DNA of 64,000 nucleotides from contig NZ_JAZHLI010000004.1 in NCBI RefSeq assembly GCF_036549475.1, forward strand, positions 62,001 to 126,000, given 5' to 3'. The notes beneath the pieces were generated by a model. The model made no database searches and was not told the origin of the DNA. It saw nothing but the letters and a program-made list of their open reading frames with translations. Every line of letters begins with the position of its first letter. The first letter of the stretch is position 1. A program made the translations under genes and the position numbers. Shown here one piece after another: positions 51,717 to 60,535 of the stretch. The DNA is from Aurantimonas sp036549475. Lineage in GTDB: Bacteria; Pseudomonadota; Alphaproteobacteria; Rhizobiales; Rhizobiaceae.

Positions 51717-54056
51717 TCATGCCGCGTGGGGGTTCACCAGGTTCAGCCGCGGCTTGCTGATCAGCGCTTCGGCCTCCTCGGCCGGGACCGGGCGGCTGTA
51801 GAGATACCCCTGGAACTGATGGCATCCCTGCTCGGCGAGGCAGTTCTGCTGGCCGATGGACTCCACGCCTTCGGCCGTCACGGTCATGCCGAGACTCGTG
51901 CCGAGCTGCACCACCGCCCGGATGATGGCGACATCCGTCCTGGCGTCGGGCAGGTCGCGGACGAAGCTGCGGTCAATCTTGATCTTGGTGAAGGGCGCCC
52001 GGCGCAGATAGCTGAGGCTCGAATAGCCGGTGCCGAAATCGTCCAGCGACAGGCTGACTCCCATGTTGCGCAGGGTCCGAAGGATGTCGAGGATTTCCTG
52101 CGTGGCCTCCAGGAACACCGATTCGGTGATTTCCAGTTCCAGCCGCTCGGCGGCCAGGCCGCTTTCCTGCAGCGCGTCCCGCACGATCGCCACGACGTCG
52201 CTGTGGCGGAACTGGATGGGCGACAGATTCACCGCCACGGTCAGATTGGACGGCCAGGAGGCCGCGATCCGGCAGGCTTCGCTGATTACCCACTGACCCA
52301 TGGGGATGATCGCGCCGCTCTGCTCGGCCAGCGAAATGAACTCGTCGGGCGGCACCAGCCCGCGGGTCGGATGCTGCCAGCGCAGAAGCACTTCGAAACC
52401 CTCGATGGTGGCGCCCCTGGCGGAGACCTGCGGCTGGAAATGCAGGACGAATTCGCGCCGTTCGAGGGCGCCGCGCAACTCGCCCGTCAGCGTCCGGCAT
52501 TCCTCGATCTGCTCGTCCATCACCGCTTCGTAGAAGCGGAAGCCGCGGCCGCCTTCTTCCTTCATCCGGTACAAGGCGACATCGGCGCGGCGCATGACCT
52601 CTTCCGAGCCGTTCTCCGGCGCGGTGGCGATGCCGATGCTGACGCCGACGGAAATCCGCAGATCACCGATCCGGTAGGGCGCGCTGATCCTGTCGACGAG
52701 CTGGCCGGCCAGTTCCGCCGCCATATCGCGGTTGTGGCCGTCGGCGACGATGGCGAATTCGTCGCCCGCGAGACGCGCGACGGTCAGGGCAGGGCCCGTC
52801 AGGTTCGACAGCCGCAGGGCCACGTTCTTCAGGAGGGCATCACCTACACCGTGGCCGAAGGTGTCGTTGACGCTCTTGAACGCGTCGAGATCAAGGCGCA
52901 GGACCGCGAAGCGATTCGCTTGCGGGTCGCCGCTGCACACGTCCGACAGCTTCTTCTGGAAGAGCGAGCGGTTGGGCAGCTCCGTCAGCGCGTCATGGCT
53001 CGCCAGATAGGACAGGCGGTCGTCCGTCAGCTTCTTCTGCGTCACGTCCGAGCCGACGCCACGATAGCCGGAGAAGCGGCCAGCGGTATCGATGATCGGT
53101 TTGCCGCTCAGTGCCCACCACCGTTCGGTTCCCGAGACCTCGACGGGCAGGACGATGTTGCGGAACGGCAGGCGTGCGCCGAGCGAAGACCACAGCATCG
53201 CGGCAGCCGGGGCCTGGCCGGTGCGCGCGGGCGGCGGCAGCAGCTTGCCGAGCGGCTGGTCCTGCAGGTCCTCGACGCGGGCGTCGGCCACTTCGCCGAA
53301 GCGCGTCGAGACATGACGCAGGCGCAGGTCACGATCGGTCTCCCACAGCCAGTCGCTGGCATTCTCCTCGAAGTCGTTGAGCAGCAGGTTGGTCAGTTCC
53401 TGCTGCCGTTCGAGCTCGACCTGCGACGTCGCCCGCATGGTGACGAGGCGGGCGAGATGCACGATGGTCTCGTAGATGAAGCCGGAATAGATTGCCAAAA
53501 GGATCGCGACGAAGATGTAGAAGGCCTCGCCGGTCGATGCGAGGGCGATGAAGGACCCCACCACGATCGGGCCGGAAAAGCTGATCGCCGCACGCGGCAC
53601 GACCGCCAGGCCGATGCCGGTCGCGATCAGGCCGGCGCAGGTCGAGGCGATGAGAAGCCGGCCGTCGGCGTCGGCCCGGGCGAACAGCATCAACGGGATC
53701 GATCCCACCAGAACGCCCGAGACGAACGCCAGCCGGACGAACCATTCGACATAGCCGCTCTCGACCCGCTGCGGCTTGGCCGTGCTGCGCCAGCGCCAGC
53801 ACCGCTCCAGCGCGATGGCTGCCGCCGGCAGCGCGAGAAGCTGCAGCGTGGCGAGATAGAGCGCGATGTCCGGGTGCCAGAACAGATAGGTGACGACCTG
53901 GATGACGCTGACGCTGGTGATCACCGTGAAGGGCGCCAGGCGAAGGGCGAAGTCCAGCTGTTCGACCCGCACCCGTTCCTGAAGCTGCAGCTCAAGCGGG
54001 CGCGGCCTGCGATCCATGTCGATCAGATAGGAAGCCAGAGCCCTGAACAATTCCAT
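51717..54056 (-). CDS. membrane-bound GGDEF-EAL protein with PAS domain
   Basis: 779 residues. Six hydrophobic segments at about 35-220 form a membrane sensor, a PAS domain follows (about 240-340), then GGDEF (about 345-500, RLAGDEFAIV; AGDEF is a functional variant) and EAL (about 515-765, with EVLLRWQHP, NLSPIQF, EITES, DDFGTGYSSLSYL, KIDRSFV and AEGVE). Catalytic residues for both c-di-GMP synthesis and hydrolysis seem present, so direction depends on regulation. AGGA before ATG 54056 supports that start over a frame opening at 54098. Confidence 0.92.
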   Translation of the reverse strand: MELFRALASYLIDMDRRPRPLELQLQERVRVEQLDFALRLAPFTVITSVSVIQVVTYLFWHPDIALYLATLQLLALPAAAIALERCWRWRSTAKPQRVESGYVEWFVRLAFVSGVLVGSIPLMLFARADADGRLLIASTCAGLIATGIGLAVVPRAAISFSGPIVVGSFIALASTGEAFYIFVAILLAIYSGFIYETIVHLARLVTMRATSQVELERQQELTNLLLNDFEENASDWLWETDRDLRLRHVSTRFGEVADARVEDLQDQPLGKLLPPPARTGQAPAAAMLWSSLGARLPFRNIVLPVEVSGTERWWALSGKPIIDTAGRFSGYRGVGSDVTQKKLTDDRLSYLASHDALTELPNRSLFQKKLSDVCSGDPQANRFAVLRLDLDAFKSVNDTFGHGVGDALLKNVALRLSNLTGPALTVARLAGDEFAIVADGHNRDMAAELAGQLVDRISAPYRIGDLRISVGVSIGIATAPENGSEEVMRRADVALYRMKEEGGRGFRFYEAVMDEQIEECRTLTGELRGALERREFVLHFQPQVSARGATIEGFEVLLRWQHPTRGLVPPDEFISLAEQSGAIIPMGQWVISEACRIAASWPSNLTVAVNLSPIQFRHSDVVAIVRDALQESGLAAERLELEITESVFLEATQEILDILRTLRNMGVSLSLDDFGTGYSSLSYLRRAPFTKIKIDRSFVRDLPDARTDVAIIRAVVQLGTSLGMTVTAEGVESIGQQNCLAEQGCHQFQGYLYSRPVPAEEAEALISKPRLNLVNPHAA

Positions 54057-54359
54057 CCATCCTGCCGCCGCGGGGCGGGCTGGTTTCGGGCACAACAACG
54101 GATCATCTTAGTCGCGAGCCATTAACAATGTCTGAAGGCGCGTCGCAGCCGAAGCGAGAAGGCGTGATGGGGGACGGGATTGGATCGACCGCGAGTTGTG
54201 AGATGCAACCATCCCATGCGCCATGGTGACCGCATGCTTCCAGCTCGCCATGCAGGCGTATCCTGCTGACCCGGTTTGCCGGCACCTGAAACGGCCGAGG
54301 CCGCCCGGTTGCCCGGACGGCCTCGATCGTCACCCATGCTGTTGCCGGCGGCGGCCGGC
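54057..54359. other. 303-base region between the GGDEF-EAL gene and the OmpA lipoprotein gene
   Basis: It holds the promoter of the GGDEF-EAL gene (left end, near 54060-54200) and the terminator of the lipoprotein gene (54296-54325). No small gene is supported. Confidence 0.5.
54296..54325 (-). terminator. terminator of the OmpA-family lipoprotein gene
   Basis: CGAGGCCG (54296-54303) pairs with CGGCCTCG (54318-54325), extended inward by four more pairs after one mismatch, with loop TTGC. It lies 35 bases beyond the stop codon. Confidence 0.6.
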
Positions 54360-55022
54360 TCAGCCGGACGTCAGGGGCGAGATCGCGATCTCGACGCGGC
54401 GGTTCTGGGCGCGGCCGGACTCGGTGTCGTTGGAGGCGATCGGCTGGCCTTCGCCGAAGCCCTGCGTATTCAGGCGGCGCGGGTCGACGCCCTGCGACGA
54501 CAGGAACTGGCTGACCGACCCGGCGCGCTGCTGGGACAGCGTGAAATTGTAGCCGTCCGAGCCCTGGCTGTCGGTATGGCCGTAAACGTTGACGATCGAC
54601 TTCTCATATTCCTTCAGGACCAGCGCGACCGAGCTCAGCGTCGGGTAGAAGGCCGGCAGGATCGAGGACTGGTCCGACGGGAAGGTGATGTTGGACGGCA
54701 TGTTGAGGATGATGCGGTCGCCGACGCGGGTGACCGACACCCCGGTGCCGCGCAGCTGTGCCCGCAGCTTGGCTTCCTGGTCATCCATGTAGGCGCCGAC
54801 GGCGCCGCCGCCGAGCGTACCGATGCCGGCGCCGATCAGCGCCGCGCGTCCGGCGTCGACGCCGGTTGCGCGGCCGACCAGATAGCCGCCGAGCGCCCCG
54901 ACGCCGGCTCCGATGCCGGCGCCGCCGACGGTGTTGGAGAGCTTCTGCTCACCGGTATACGGATCGGTGGTGCAGCCGGCGAAGGCGACGGTGAGTGCGA
55001 GGGCGAAAGCGAGCTTCTTCAT
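54360..55022 (-). CDS. OmpA-family outer-membrane lipoprotein (YiaD-like)
   Basis: 220 residues. Lipoprotein signal with lipobox AFAGC (Cys17). A glycine-zipper segment (about 32-80, GGAGIGAGVGALGG) precedes a C-terminal OmpA/Pal domain (about 105-215) with YGHTDSQGSDGYN and LSQQRAGSVSQFL, which binds meso-diaminopimelate of murein. It would tether outer membrane to peptidoglycan. Stands alone. Confidence 0.92.
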   Translation of the reverse strand: MKKLAFALALTVAFAGCTTDPYTGEQKLSNTVGGAGIGAGVGALGGYLVGRATGVDAGRAALIGAGIGTLGGGAVGAYMDDQEAKLRAQLRGTGVSVTRVGDRIILNMPSNITFPSDQSSILPAFYPTLSSVALVLKEYEKSIVNVYGHTDSQGSDGYNFTLSQQRAGSVSQFLSSQGVDPRRLNTQGFGEGQPIASNDTESGRAQNRRVEIAISPLTSG

Positions 55023-55167
55023 CAGAGATAGTCCAGCCTTGTGGAGCGGGCGAGGCCCGCGCGAAATGTCCCGGTCCGATCGCCGTTAGACAGCACAGAT
55101 GTCTGGAATGTGGCTGGAACGGCCTGCCCACGCTGTCGTGGGCTTCGAACATGATGTTTGAAGCGAC

Positions 55168-55196
55168 GCGGCCGCCGGATAGAACCGGGCGGCCGC
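55168..55196 (-). terminator. terminator of asd
   Basis: GCGGCCGCC (55168-55176) and GGCGGCCGC (55188-55196), a perfect 9-bp stem with an 11-base loop, lie 14 bases after the asd stop. Confidence 0.6.
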
Positions 55197-55209
55197 ATCG
55201 CGGATTGCG

Positions 55210-56241
55210 TCAGGCAGCGTCGCGCTGCTTCAGGAGGCCGCGATTGACCAGCAGCTCGGCGATCTGGACGGTGTTGAGCGCCGCGCCCTTGCGCAGATTG
55301 TCCGACACCACCCAGATGTTCAGGCCGTTGTCGAGGGTCTGGTCCTCGCGGATGCGCGAGATGTAGGTCGCATCCTCGCCGGCCGATTCGTAAGGGGTGA
55401 TGTAGCCACCGTCCTCGTGCTTGTCGATGACGAGGCAGCCCGGCGCCTCGCGCAGGATGTCGCGCGCCTCGTCGGCGGTGATCGGCTTCTCGAACTCGAT
55501 GTTCACCGCCTCGGAATGTCCGATGAAGACCGGCACGCGCACCGCGGTGCAGGTGACCTTGATCTTCGGGTCGAGCATCTTCTTGGTCTCGGCCATCACC
55601 TTCCACTCTTCCTTGGTGGAACCGTCTTCCATGAAGACGTCGATATGGGGAATGACGTTGAAGGCAATGCGCTTGGTGAACTTCTTGCGCTCGATCTCGT
55701 CGGCCACGAAGACCGCGCGGCTCTGCTTGAACAGCTCGTCCATGCCTTCCTTGCCGGCGCCGGAGACCGACTGGTAGGTCGACACCACGATCCGCTTGAT
55801 CGTCGCCGCGTCGTGCAGCGGCTTCAGCGCCACGACCAGCTGCGCCGTCGAGCAGTTCGGATTGGCGATGATGTTCTTCTTGGTGAAGCCCACCACCGCA
55901 TCCGCGTTCACTTCCGGCACGATCAGCGGCACGTCCGGGTCGTAGCGATAGGCCGAGGAATTATCGATGACGATGCAGCCGGTGGCGGCGATCTTCGGCG
56001 ACCATTCCTTGGAGATGTCCCCGCCCGCCGACATCAGGCAGATGTCCGTGCCATTGAAATCGTACTGGTCCAGCGAGACGATCTTCAGCGTCTTGTCGCC
56101 GAAGGAGACTTCCGTTCCCTGGCTGCGGCGCGAGGCCAACGCCACGATCTCGTCGGCGGGAAAGCCGCGCTCAGCCAGGATTTCCAGCATTTCGCGCCCG
56201 ACATTGCCGGTAGCGCCGACGATGGCGACCTTGTAACCCAT
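55210..56241 (-). CDS. asd: aspartate-semialdehyde dehydrogenase
   Basis: 343 residues. NADP-binding GATGNVGREML, active-site Cys130 in NPNCSTAQ, and the catalytic His in VFIGHSEAVN. It reduces aspartyl phosphate to aspartate semialdehyde for Lys, Met, Thr and diaminopimelate. ATG at 56241 begins MGYKVAIVGA, the normal N-terminus. Its place near leuB is common in Rhizobiales. Confidence 0.96.
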   Translation of the reverse strand: MGYKVAIVGATGNVGREMLEILAERGFPADEIVALASRRSQGTEVSFGDKTLKIVSLDQYDFNGTDICLMSAGGDISKEWSPKIAATGCIVIDNSSAYRYDPDVPLIVPEVNADAVVGFTKKNIIANPNCSTAQLVVALKPLHDAATIKRIVVSTYQSVSGAGKEGMDELFKQSRAVFVADEIERKKFTKRIAFNVIPHIDVFMEDGSTKEEWKVMAETKKMLDPKIKVTCTAVRVPVFIGHSEAVNIEFEKPITADEARDILREAPGCLVIDKHEDGGYITPYESAGEDATYISRIREDQTLDNGLNIWVVSDNLRKGAALNTVQIAELLVNRGLLKQRDAA

Positions 56242-56483
56242 GGGATGAATCCTTCGCTCTCCCCGCTCGATCATCGCACGCACGCTTCTGCGCCCCGGGG
56301 GAGACCAGCGGGGCAGGCGGCGTCAGAATGTCGACGGTTTGACGGTGCAGCGTACGGACATGACGGCGATATGCGCGGATGCGCGGGGCTTGTCAATTGC
56401 ACGGGCCCTTCCCGGGGCGGTCGCGCGCGCCTCGTCGCGGCTTGCGGGAGCCCGGTTTGCCTGTGGACGCGGGCACCGCCGCC

Positions 56484-57395
56484 CTACGCAGCCTTCTCGC
56501 GGGGCCGCGCCGATTCGCGCAATTGCCGGGCGATCTCGTCCCAGGCGCGCTGTTCGCCGGGCTTGACCGCAGGCGCCGCGCCGAGCCCGTCGAAGACCTC
56601 CAGCGTGATGGCCTGCTGCAGGGCGCTGGCGTCCTGGACGAGGCAGTAGAGCATGACGTGGTACTGCAGCTTCCCGAGGTCGGAGGTACCGACCGTCACC
56701 TCGTAGCCCGGTCCCGCGACCTCCGCGCCCGCCTTGCCGCCGGCCAGCCGATGGAAGCGCGTTGCCCGGTCCAGATCGTCGGCCAGCGCCGCCTCTGCCG
56801 CGGCCTCGATCCGCGCCACCGTCTCGCGTACGGGCACCGGGGCCTCGAGGGTCAGGGTGAAGCGATGCGGGAAGAAGTGCCGCGGCTGTCCGCCCACCCG
56901 CACCGGCCCGGTGAGCAGGATCGCGTTCGGCAGCATCACCACGCGCCCGGTACCGGAATGGCCAAGATGGTGCGGCGGCAGCTCCATGATCGTCGTGGAG
57001 AACAGCCCGTGGTCGATCACCTCGCCATGGATGCCGTTGATGTCGATGCGGTCGCCGACCTTGAAGAGATGGCCGCCGAAGCGCAGCACCGAGCCGGCGA
57101 CGCACATGATCAGCTCCTTGGTCGCCACGACCAGCGCCACCATGACGGCGGCAAGCGAGAACAGGAGGTTCTGGATCTCGCTGAGCCAGATGCCCAGAAG
57201 CGCCACCGCCAGCACCGCATTGGTGATCGCGCGGATGGTGAAACGGCGCCGGCGCGCCTCGATGGGGTCGGCGCGGCGGGTGGCGAACCACTCGACGCCC
57301 CAGCGCAGGCTGAGGCTCACGACGAGGATCACGAGGCTCAGGAGCAGATTGTCGGCGATCCGGGACGGGATGAAGAACGGCACGGGATACTCCAT
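56484..57395 (-). CDS. mechanosensitive ion channel, MscS family
   Basis: 303 residues. Three hydrophobic segments (about 12-33, 55-75 and 80-103); the third is the pore helix and leads into the MscS beta domain VGDRIDINGIHGEVIDHG. The C-terminal cytoplasmic part (about 170-300) completes the cage. It opens on hypo-osmotic shock to release solutes. It is divergent from leuB. Confidence 0.88.
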   Translation of the reverse strand: MEYPVPFFIPSRIADNLLLSLVILVVSLSLRWGVEWFATRRADPIEARRRRFTIRAITNAVLAVALLGIWLSEIQNLLFSLAAVMVALVVATKELIMCVAGSVLRFGGHLFKVGDRIDINGIHGEVIDHGLFSTTIMELPPHHLGHSGTGRVVMLPNAILLTGPVRVGGQPRHFFPHRFTLTLEAPVPVRETVARIEAAAEAALADDLDRATRFHRLAGGKAGAEVAGPGYEVTVGTSDLGKLQYHVMLYCLVQDASALQQAITLEVFDGLGAAPAVKPGEQRAWDEIARQLRESARPREKAA

Positions 57396-57643
57396 GGCGT
57401 CGCCGGGCGGCGAGCCCTTGCGGGCTGCCTTGCGATCGCCGACGTTTCCTTCGTATCGCTCGCTTATGGTCCCGGGCGGTTAACGGGCCCTTGACGGAAC
57501 AAGGCCATTTCGCGGCATTTGCGGACGGGATACTCGGTGCGGGAACACCAACGGGAGATGCCGGCCTTCGCCGACAGGGTGTCCACCGGCGTCCTTTGGT
57601 GTAAAGCCGGCGCGATGACTGGCATGACGGAGGATACGCCAAG

Positions 57644-58759
57644 ATGACGACCCGCAAGCTCCTGCTGCTGCCCGGCGACGGGATCGGCCCCGAAACGACG
57701 GCACAGGTCGAGAAGCTGACCGCGCTCATGAACGAGACGGTGGGCGCCGGCTTCGAAACCGAGACGGCGCTTGTCGGCGGCTGCGCCTACGACGCGGAAG
57801 GGGCGCCGGTGTCCGACGCGACCATGGCGCTGGCCATGGCCAGCGACGCGGTGCTGTTCGGCGCGGTCGGCGGGCCGAAATGGGACGGTGTCGAATACGA
57901 CAAGCGTCCCGAGGCGGGTCTCCTGCGGCTGCGCAAGGACATGGAGCTCTTCGCCAATCTGCGGCCGGCGATCTGCTATCCGGCGCTGGCCGGCTCGTCG
58001 TCGCTGAAGCGCGAAGTGATCGAGGGTCTCGACATCCTCATCCTGCGCGAGCTCACCGGCGGCGTCTATTTCGGCGAGCCCAAGGAGATCATCGAACTGG
58101 GCAACGGGCAGAAGCGCGCCATCGATACCCAAGTCTACGACACCTACGAGATCGAGCGCATCGCGCGCGCCGCCTTCGATCTTGCCCGCACGCGCCGGGG
58201 CAAGGTGACGTCGATGGAAAAGCGCAACGTCATGAAGTCCGGCCTCTACTGGAACGAGGTCGTGACGCGGATCCATCGCGACGAATATGCCGATCTGGAG
58301 CTGGAGCACATGCTGGCCGATGCCGGCGGCATGCAGCTGGTGCGCGCGCCCAAGCAGTTCGACGTCATCGTCACCGACAATCTCTTCGGCGACATGCTGT
58401 CCGACATCGCCGCGATGCTGACGGGCTCGCTCGGCATGCTGCCCTCCGCGTCGCTGGGGGCCGCCGACGCGGTGACCGGCACGCGCCGGGCGCTCTACGA
58501 GCCGGTGCACGGCTCGGCGCCGGACATTGCCGGCAAGGGCATCGCCAATCCGCTGGCGATGATCGCGTCCTTCGCCATGTGCCTGCGCTACTCGTTCCAG
58601 ATGGTGGACGCGGCGGACGCCCTGGAGGGCGCGATCGCCGATGTTCTGGACTCCGGCGTGCGCACCGGCGACATCATGGGCGAGGGATGCCGCCAGGTCG
58701 GCACCGACGAGATGGGCGATGCAGTGGCGGCGCGCTTCCGCGAAAAGCTCGCCGGCTGA
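57644..58759 (+). CDS. leuB: 3-isopropylmalate dehydrogenase
   Basis: 371 residues. GDGIGPE, GAVGGPKW (LeuB-specific), LRKDMELFANLRPA, RELTGGVYFGEP and DNLFGDMLSDIAAM. NAD-dependent oxidation and decarboxylation in leucine biosynthesis. GGAGG lies 10 bases before ATG 57644. The partner leuD is 1 kb away on the other strand; leuC is not in the window. Confidence 0.96.
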   Translation: MTTRKLLLLPGDGIGPETTAQVEKLTALMNETVGAGFETETALVGGCAYDAEGAPVSDATMALAMASDAVLFGAVGGPKWDGVEYDKRPEAGLLRLRKDMELFANLRPAICYPALAGSSSLKREVIEGLDILILRELTGGVYFGEPKEIIELGNGQKRAIDTQVYDTYEIERIARAAFDLARTRRGKVTSMEKRNVMKSGLYWNEVVTRIHRDEYADLELEHMLADAGGMQLVRAPKQFDVIVTDNLFGDMLSDIAAMLTGSLGMLPSASLGAADAVTGTRRALYEPVHGSAPDIAGKGIANPLAMIASFAMCLRYSFQMVDAADALEGAIADVLDSGVRTGDIMGEGCRQVGTDEMGDAVAARFREKLAG

Positions 58760-58854
58760 ACGACGGGAAGACCGGTCGCTCTGCGCGGCGGCGACGCAAC
58801 CCGACGGGGACATGTGCGTTTCTTGTCCAAGAGCACGCCAAACAGGAGCGCAGG

Positions 58855-58953
58855 ATGATCAAGAGTATTCTGAAGACCATCGTCGTCGGCTGGATTGCCA
58901 AGAAGTTTCTCGGACGTGGCGAAACGCCCCGTCGGGGACCGCGCCGGGCGTGA
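58855..58953 (+). CDS. 32-residue basic small protein, unknown
   Basis: A very short open frame with a strong ribosome site: AGGAG 6 bases before ATG. The product starts MIKSILKTIVVGWIAKKFLG, an amphipathic or membrane-associating helix with Lys every 3-5 positions, and ends in RGPRRA. It lies 95 bases after leuB and before two terminator hairpins. Small size makes coding status uncertain, but the start context and helix pattern support it. Confidence 0.5.
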   Translation: MIKSILKTIVVGWIAKKFLGRGETPRRGPRRA

Positions 58954-58979
58954 CCCCGCCGAATTGATGATGATGTCCG

Positions 58980-59009
58980 GACGGCCGGCCTCGCAAGGGG
59001 TCGGCCGTC
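58980..59009. terminator. terminator after the leuB transcript
   Basis: GACGGCCG (58980-58987) and CGGCCGTC (59002-59009), an 8-bp stem, lie beyond the small gene that follows leuB, in a convergent gap. Confidence 0.55.
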
Positions 59010-59016
59010 TTGCGTT

Positions 59017-59039
59017 GCGCGGGCGCCGACGGCCCGCGC
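59017..59039. terminator. second terminator, next to the unknown minus-strand gene
   Basis: GCGCGGGC (59017-59024) and GCCCGCGC (59032-59039), perfect 8-bp stem, 7-base loop, directly beyond the stop at 59043. Confidence 0.55.
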
Positions 59040-59042
59040 CCG

Positions 59043-59657
59043 CTACATGTGCTTCGTCAGCTTGCTGCGCAGAAGCTTGCGGTCGCGGCGCGTGCGCAGC
59101 TGAATGGTTTCCACCGTGTCCGGCGCGATCTGCCGGTCGCCATTGTCGTTCTTGTTGACCGCGAACCGACGCGTGGCACCGACCGGCATCCGCTCGGTAC
59201 CGTAGAGCGCGACCACCGTGAGTTCGAAACTGGTGATCCTGTCCTTCCGGGTGAACTCCGGGTCGGTGCTGGTGATCTCCTGCAACAATTCGTCGAAATG
59301 CCCCAGATCCATGGAACGGCCGGTGCCGAGACTGCCCTGGCGCATGGCCGCATGCGGATTGTCGCCGAGGTCTTCGGGCAGGTCGCGCAGATCCGTCAGC
59401 GTGTATTCGCGCGTCTCCTCTCCGGCCTGGACGGTGGCGAGGAGGCTCGTCACATAGACTTCCTCGGCGCCCATGTTGGTGACGAGGCAGCGCGAACGGA
59501 TGCCGTGACCGGCGCCACGGGTGATCAGGATCGAGGACCGGCGCTGGTGGCGGTAATTGTTGACGATGATCTGCAGGTAGACGGCCCAGACGCAGAGCAT
59601 CGCCGCATTGATGAGGACGTTGAGCAGGCCGCTGTTTTCGGACATCCAGTTGAGCAT
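59043..59657 (-). CDS. single-pass membrane protein of unknown function
   Basis: 204 residues. One membrane segment at about 10-30 (LLNVLINAAMLCVWAVYLQ) close to the N-terminus, then a soluble mixed alpha/beta domain ending in a basic tail RRDRKLLRSKL. I do not recognise the family. AAGGAG lies 10 bases before the ATG at 59657; an ATG three codons upstream lies too close to it. It sits 148 bases after leuD on the same strand. Confidence 0.75.
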   Translation of the reverse strand: MLNWMSENSGLLNVLINAAMLCVWAVYLQIIVNNYRHQRRSSILITRGAGHGIRSRCLVTNMGAEEVYVTSLLATVQAGEETREYTLTDLRDLPEDLGDNPHAAMRQGSLGTGRSMDLGHFDELLQEITSTDPEFTRKDRITSFELTVVALYGTERMPVGATRRFAVNKNDNGDRQIAPDTVETIQLRTRRDRKLLRSKLTKHM

Positions 59658-59805
59658 GCCGACCATTCTCCTTCGGGTTCCGGTGGAGCCCGCGACCAGC
59701 CACGGCGCGGGATGCCCGGGCTAACTGCCGTCGCCGCAGCCTGCGGCAACGGCCGGAATGGTCAGCCGCCTACCGGCCTTGGCCGGGAGACGACGGCGCG
59801 GCAGG

Positions 59806-60411
59806 TCAGGCCCAGGGGCGGCGTTCGGCCAGCGCCTGCTCGTACGAGCCGATGGACTCGGCCTTCTCCATGGTCAGGCCGATGTCGTCGAGCCCGTTGA
59901 GCAGGCAATGCTTGCGGAACGGGTCGATCTCGAAGCTGATCTCGCCGCCGTCCGGACCGGAAATGGTCTGGGCCTCCAGGTCGATCGTCAGGCGCGCATT
60001 GGCGCCGCGCTCGGCGTCGTCCATCAGGAGTTCGAGCTGCTCAGGCGTCACCTTGATCGGCAGGATGCCGTTCTTGAAGCAATTGTTGTAGAAGATGTCG
60101 GCGAAGGACGTGGAGATCACGCAGCGTATGCCGAAGTCGAGCAGCGCCCACGGCGCATGTTCGCGCGACGAGCCGCAGCCGAAATTGTCGCCCGCCACCA
60201 GGATCTCGGCATTGCGGTAGGCCGGTTTGTTGAGGACGAAATCCGGGTTCTCCGAACCGTCGCGGTTGAATCGGGATTCCGCGAACAGGCCGGCGCCGAG
60301 ACCGGTGCGCTTGATCGTCTTCAGATAATCCTTCGGAATGATCATGTCGGTGTCGACATTGATGATCGGCAGCGGCGCCGCGATCCCGGTCAGACGGTCG
60401 AATTTCTGCAT
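59806..60411 (-). CDS. leuD: 3-isopropylmalate dehydratase small subunit
   Basis: 201 residues, aconitase swivel domain: MQKFDRLTGIAAPLPI, NVDTDMIIPKDYL, GDNFGCGSSREHAPWAL. With LeuC it isomerises 2- to 3-isopropylmalate. AAGGGG lies 9 bases before the ATG at 60411. leuC is not adjacent. Divergent from the CitE-like gene. Confidence 0.96.
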   Translation of the reverse strand: MQKFDRLTGIAAPLPIINVDTDMIIPKDYLKTIKRTGLGAGLFAESRFNRDGSENPDFVLNKPAYRNAEILVAGDNFGCGSSREHAPWALLDFGIRCVISTSFADIFYNNCFKNGILPIKVTPEQLELLMDDAERGANARLTIDLEAQTISGPDGGEISFEIDPFRKHCLLNGLDDIGLTMEKAESIGSYEQALAERRPWA

Positions 60412-60535
60412 GATGTCCATCCCCTTGTGACGCCGGATATCCTCGGATGCGGGAGATAGCATGCCGGTGCCCGCAGGCAAACTTGCGAGGGACGACGAGC
60501 CTGCCGGGCAATTGCCTCGCGCGGCTGAATCGGCC

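Noticed and set aside
51726..54125. Plus-strand open frame of about 800 codons opposite the GGDEF-EAL gene
   Set aside because: Exact antisense of a complete c-di-GMP enzyme, with no motif of its own.
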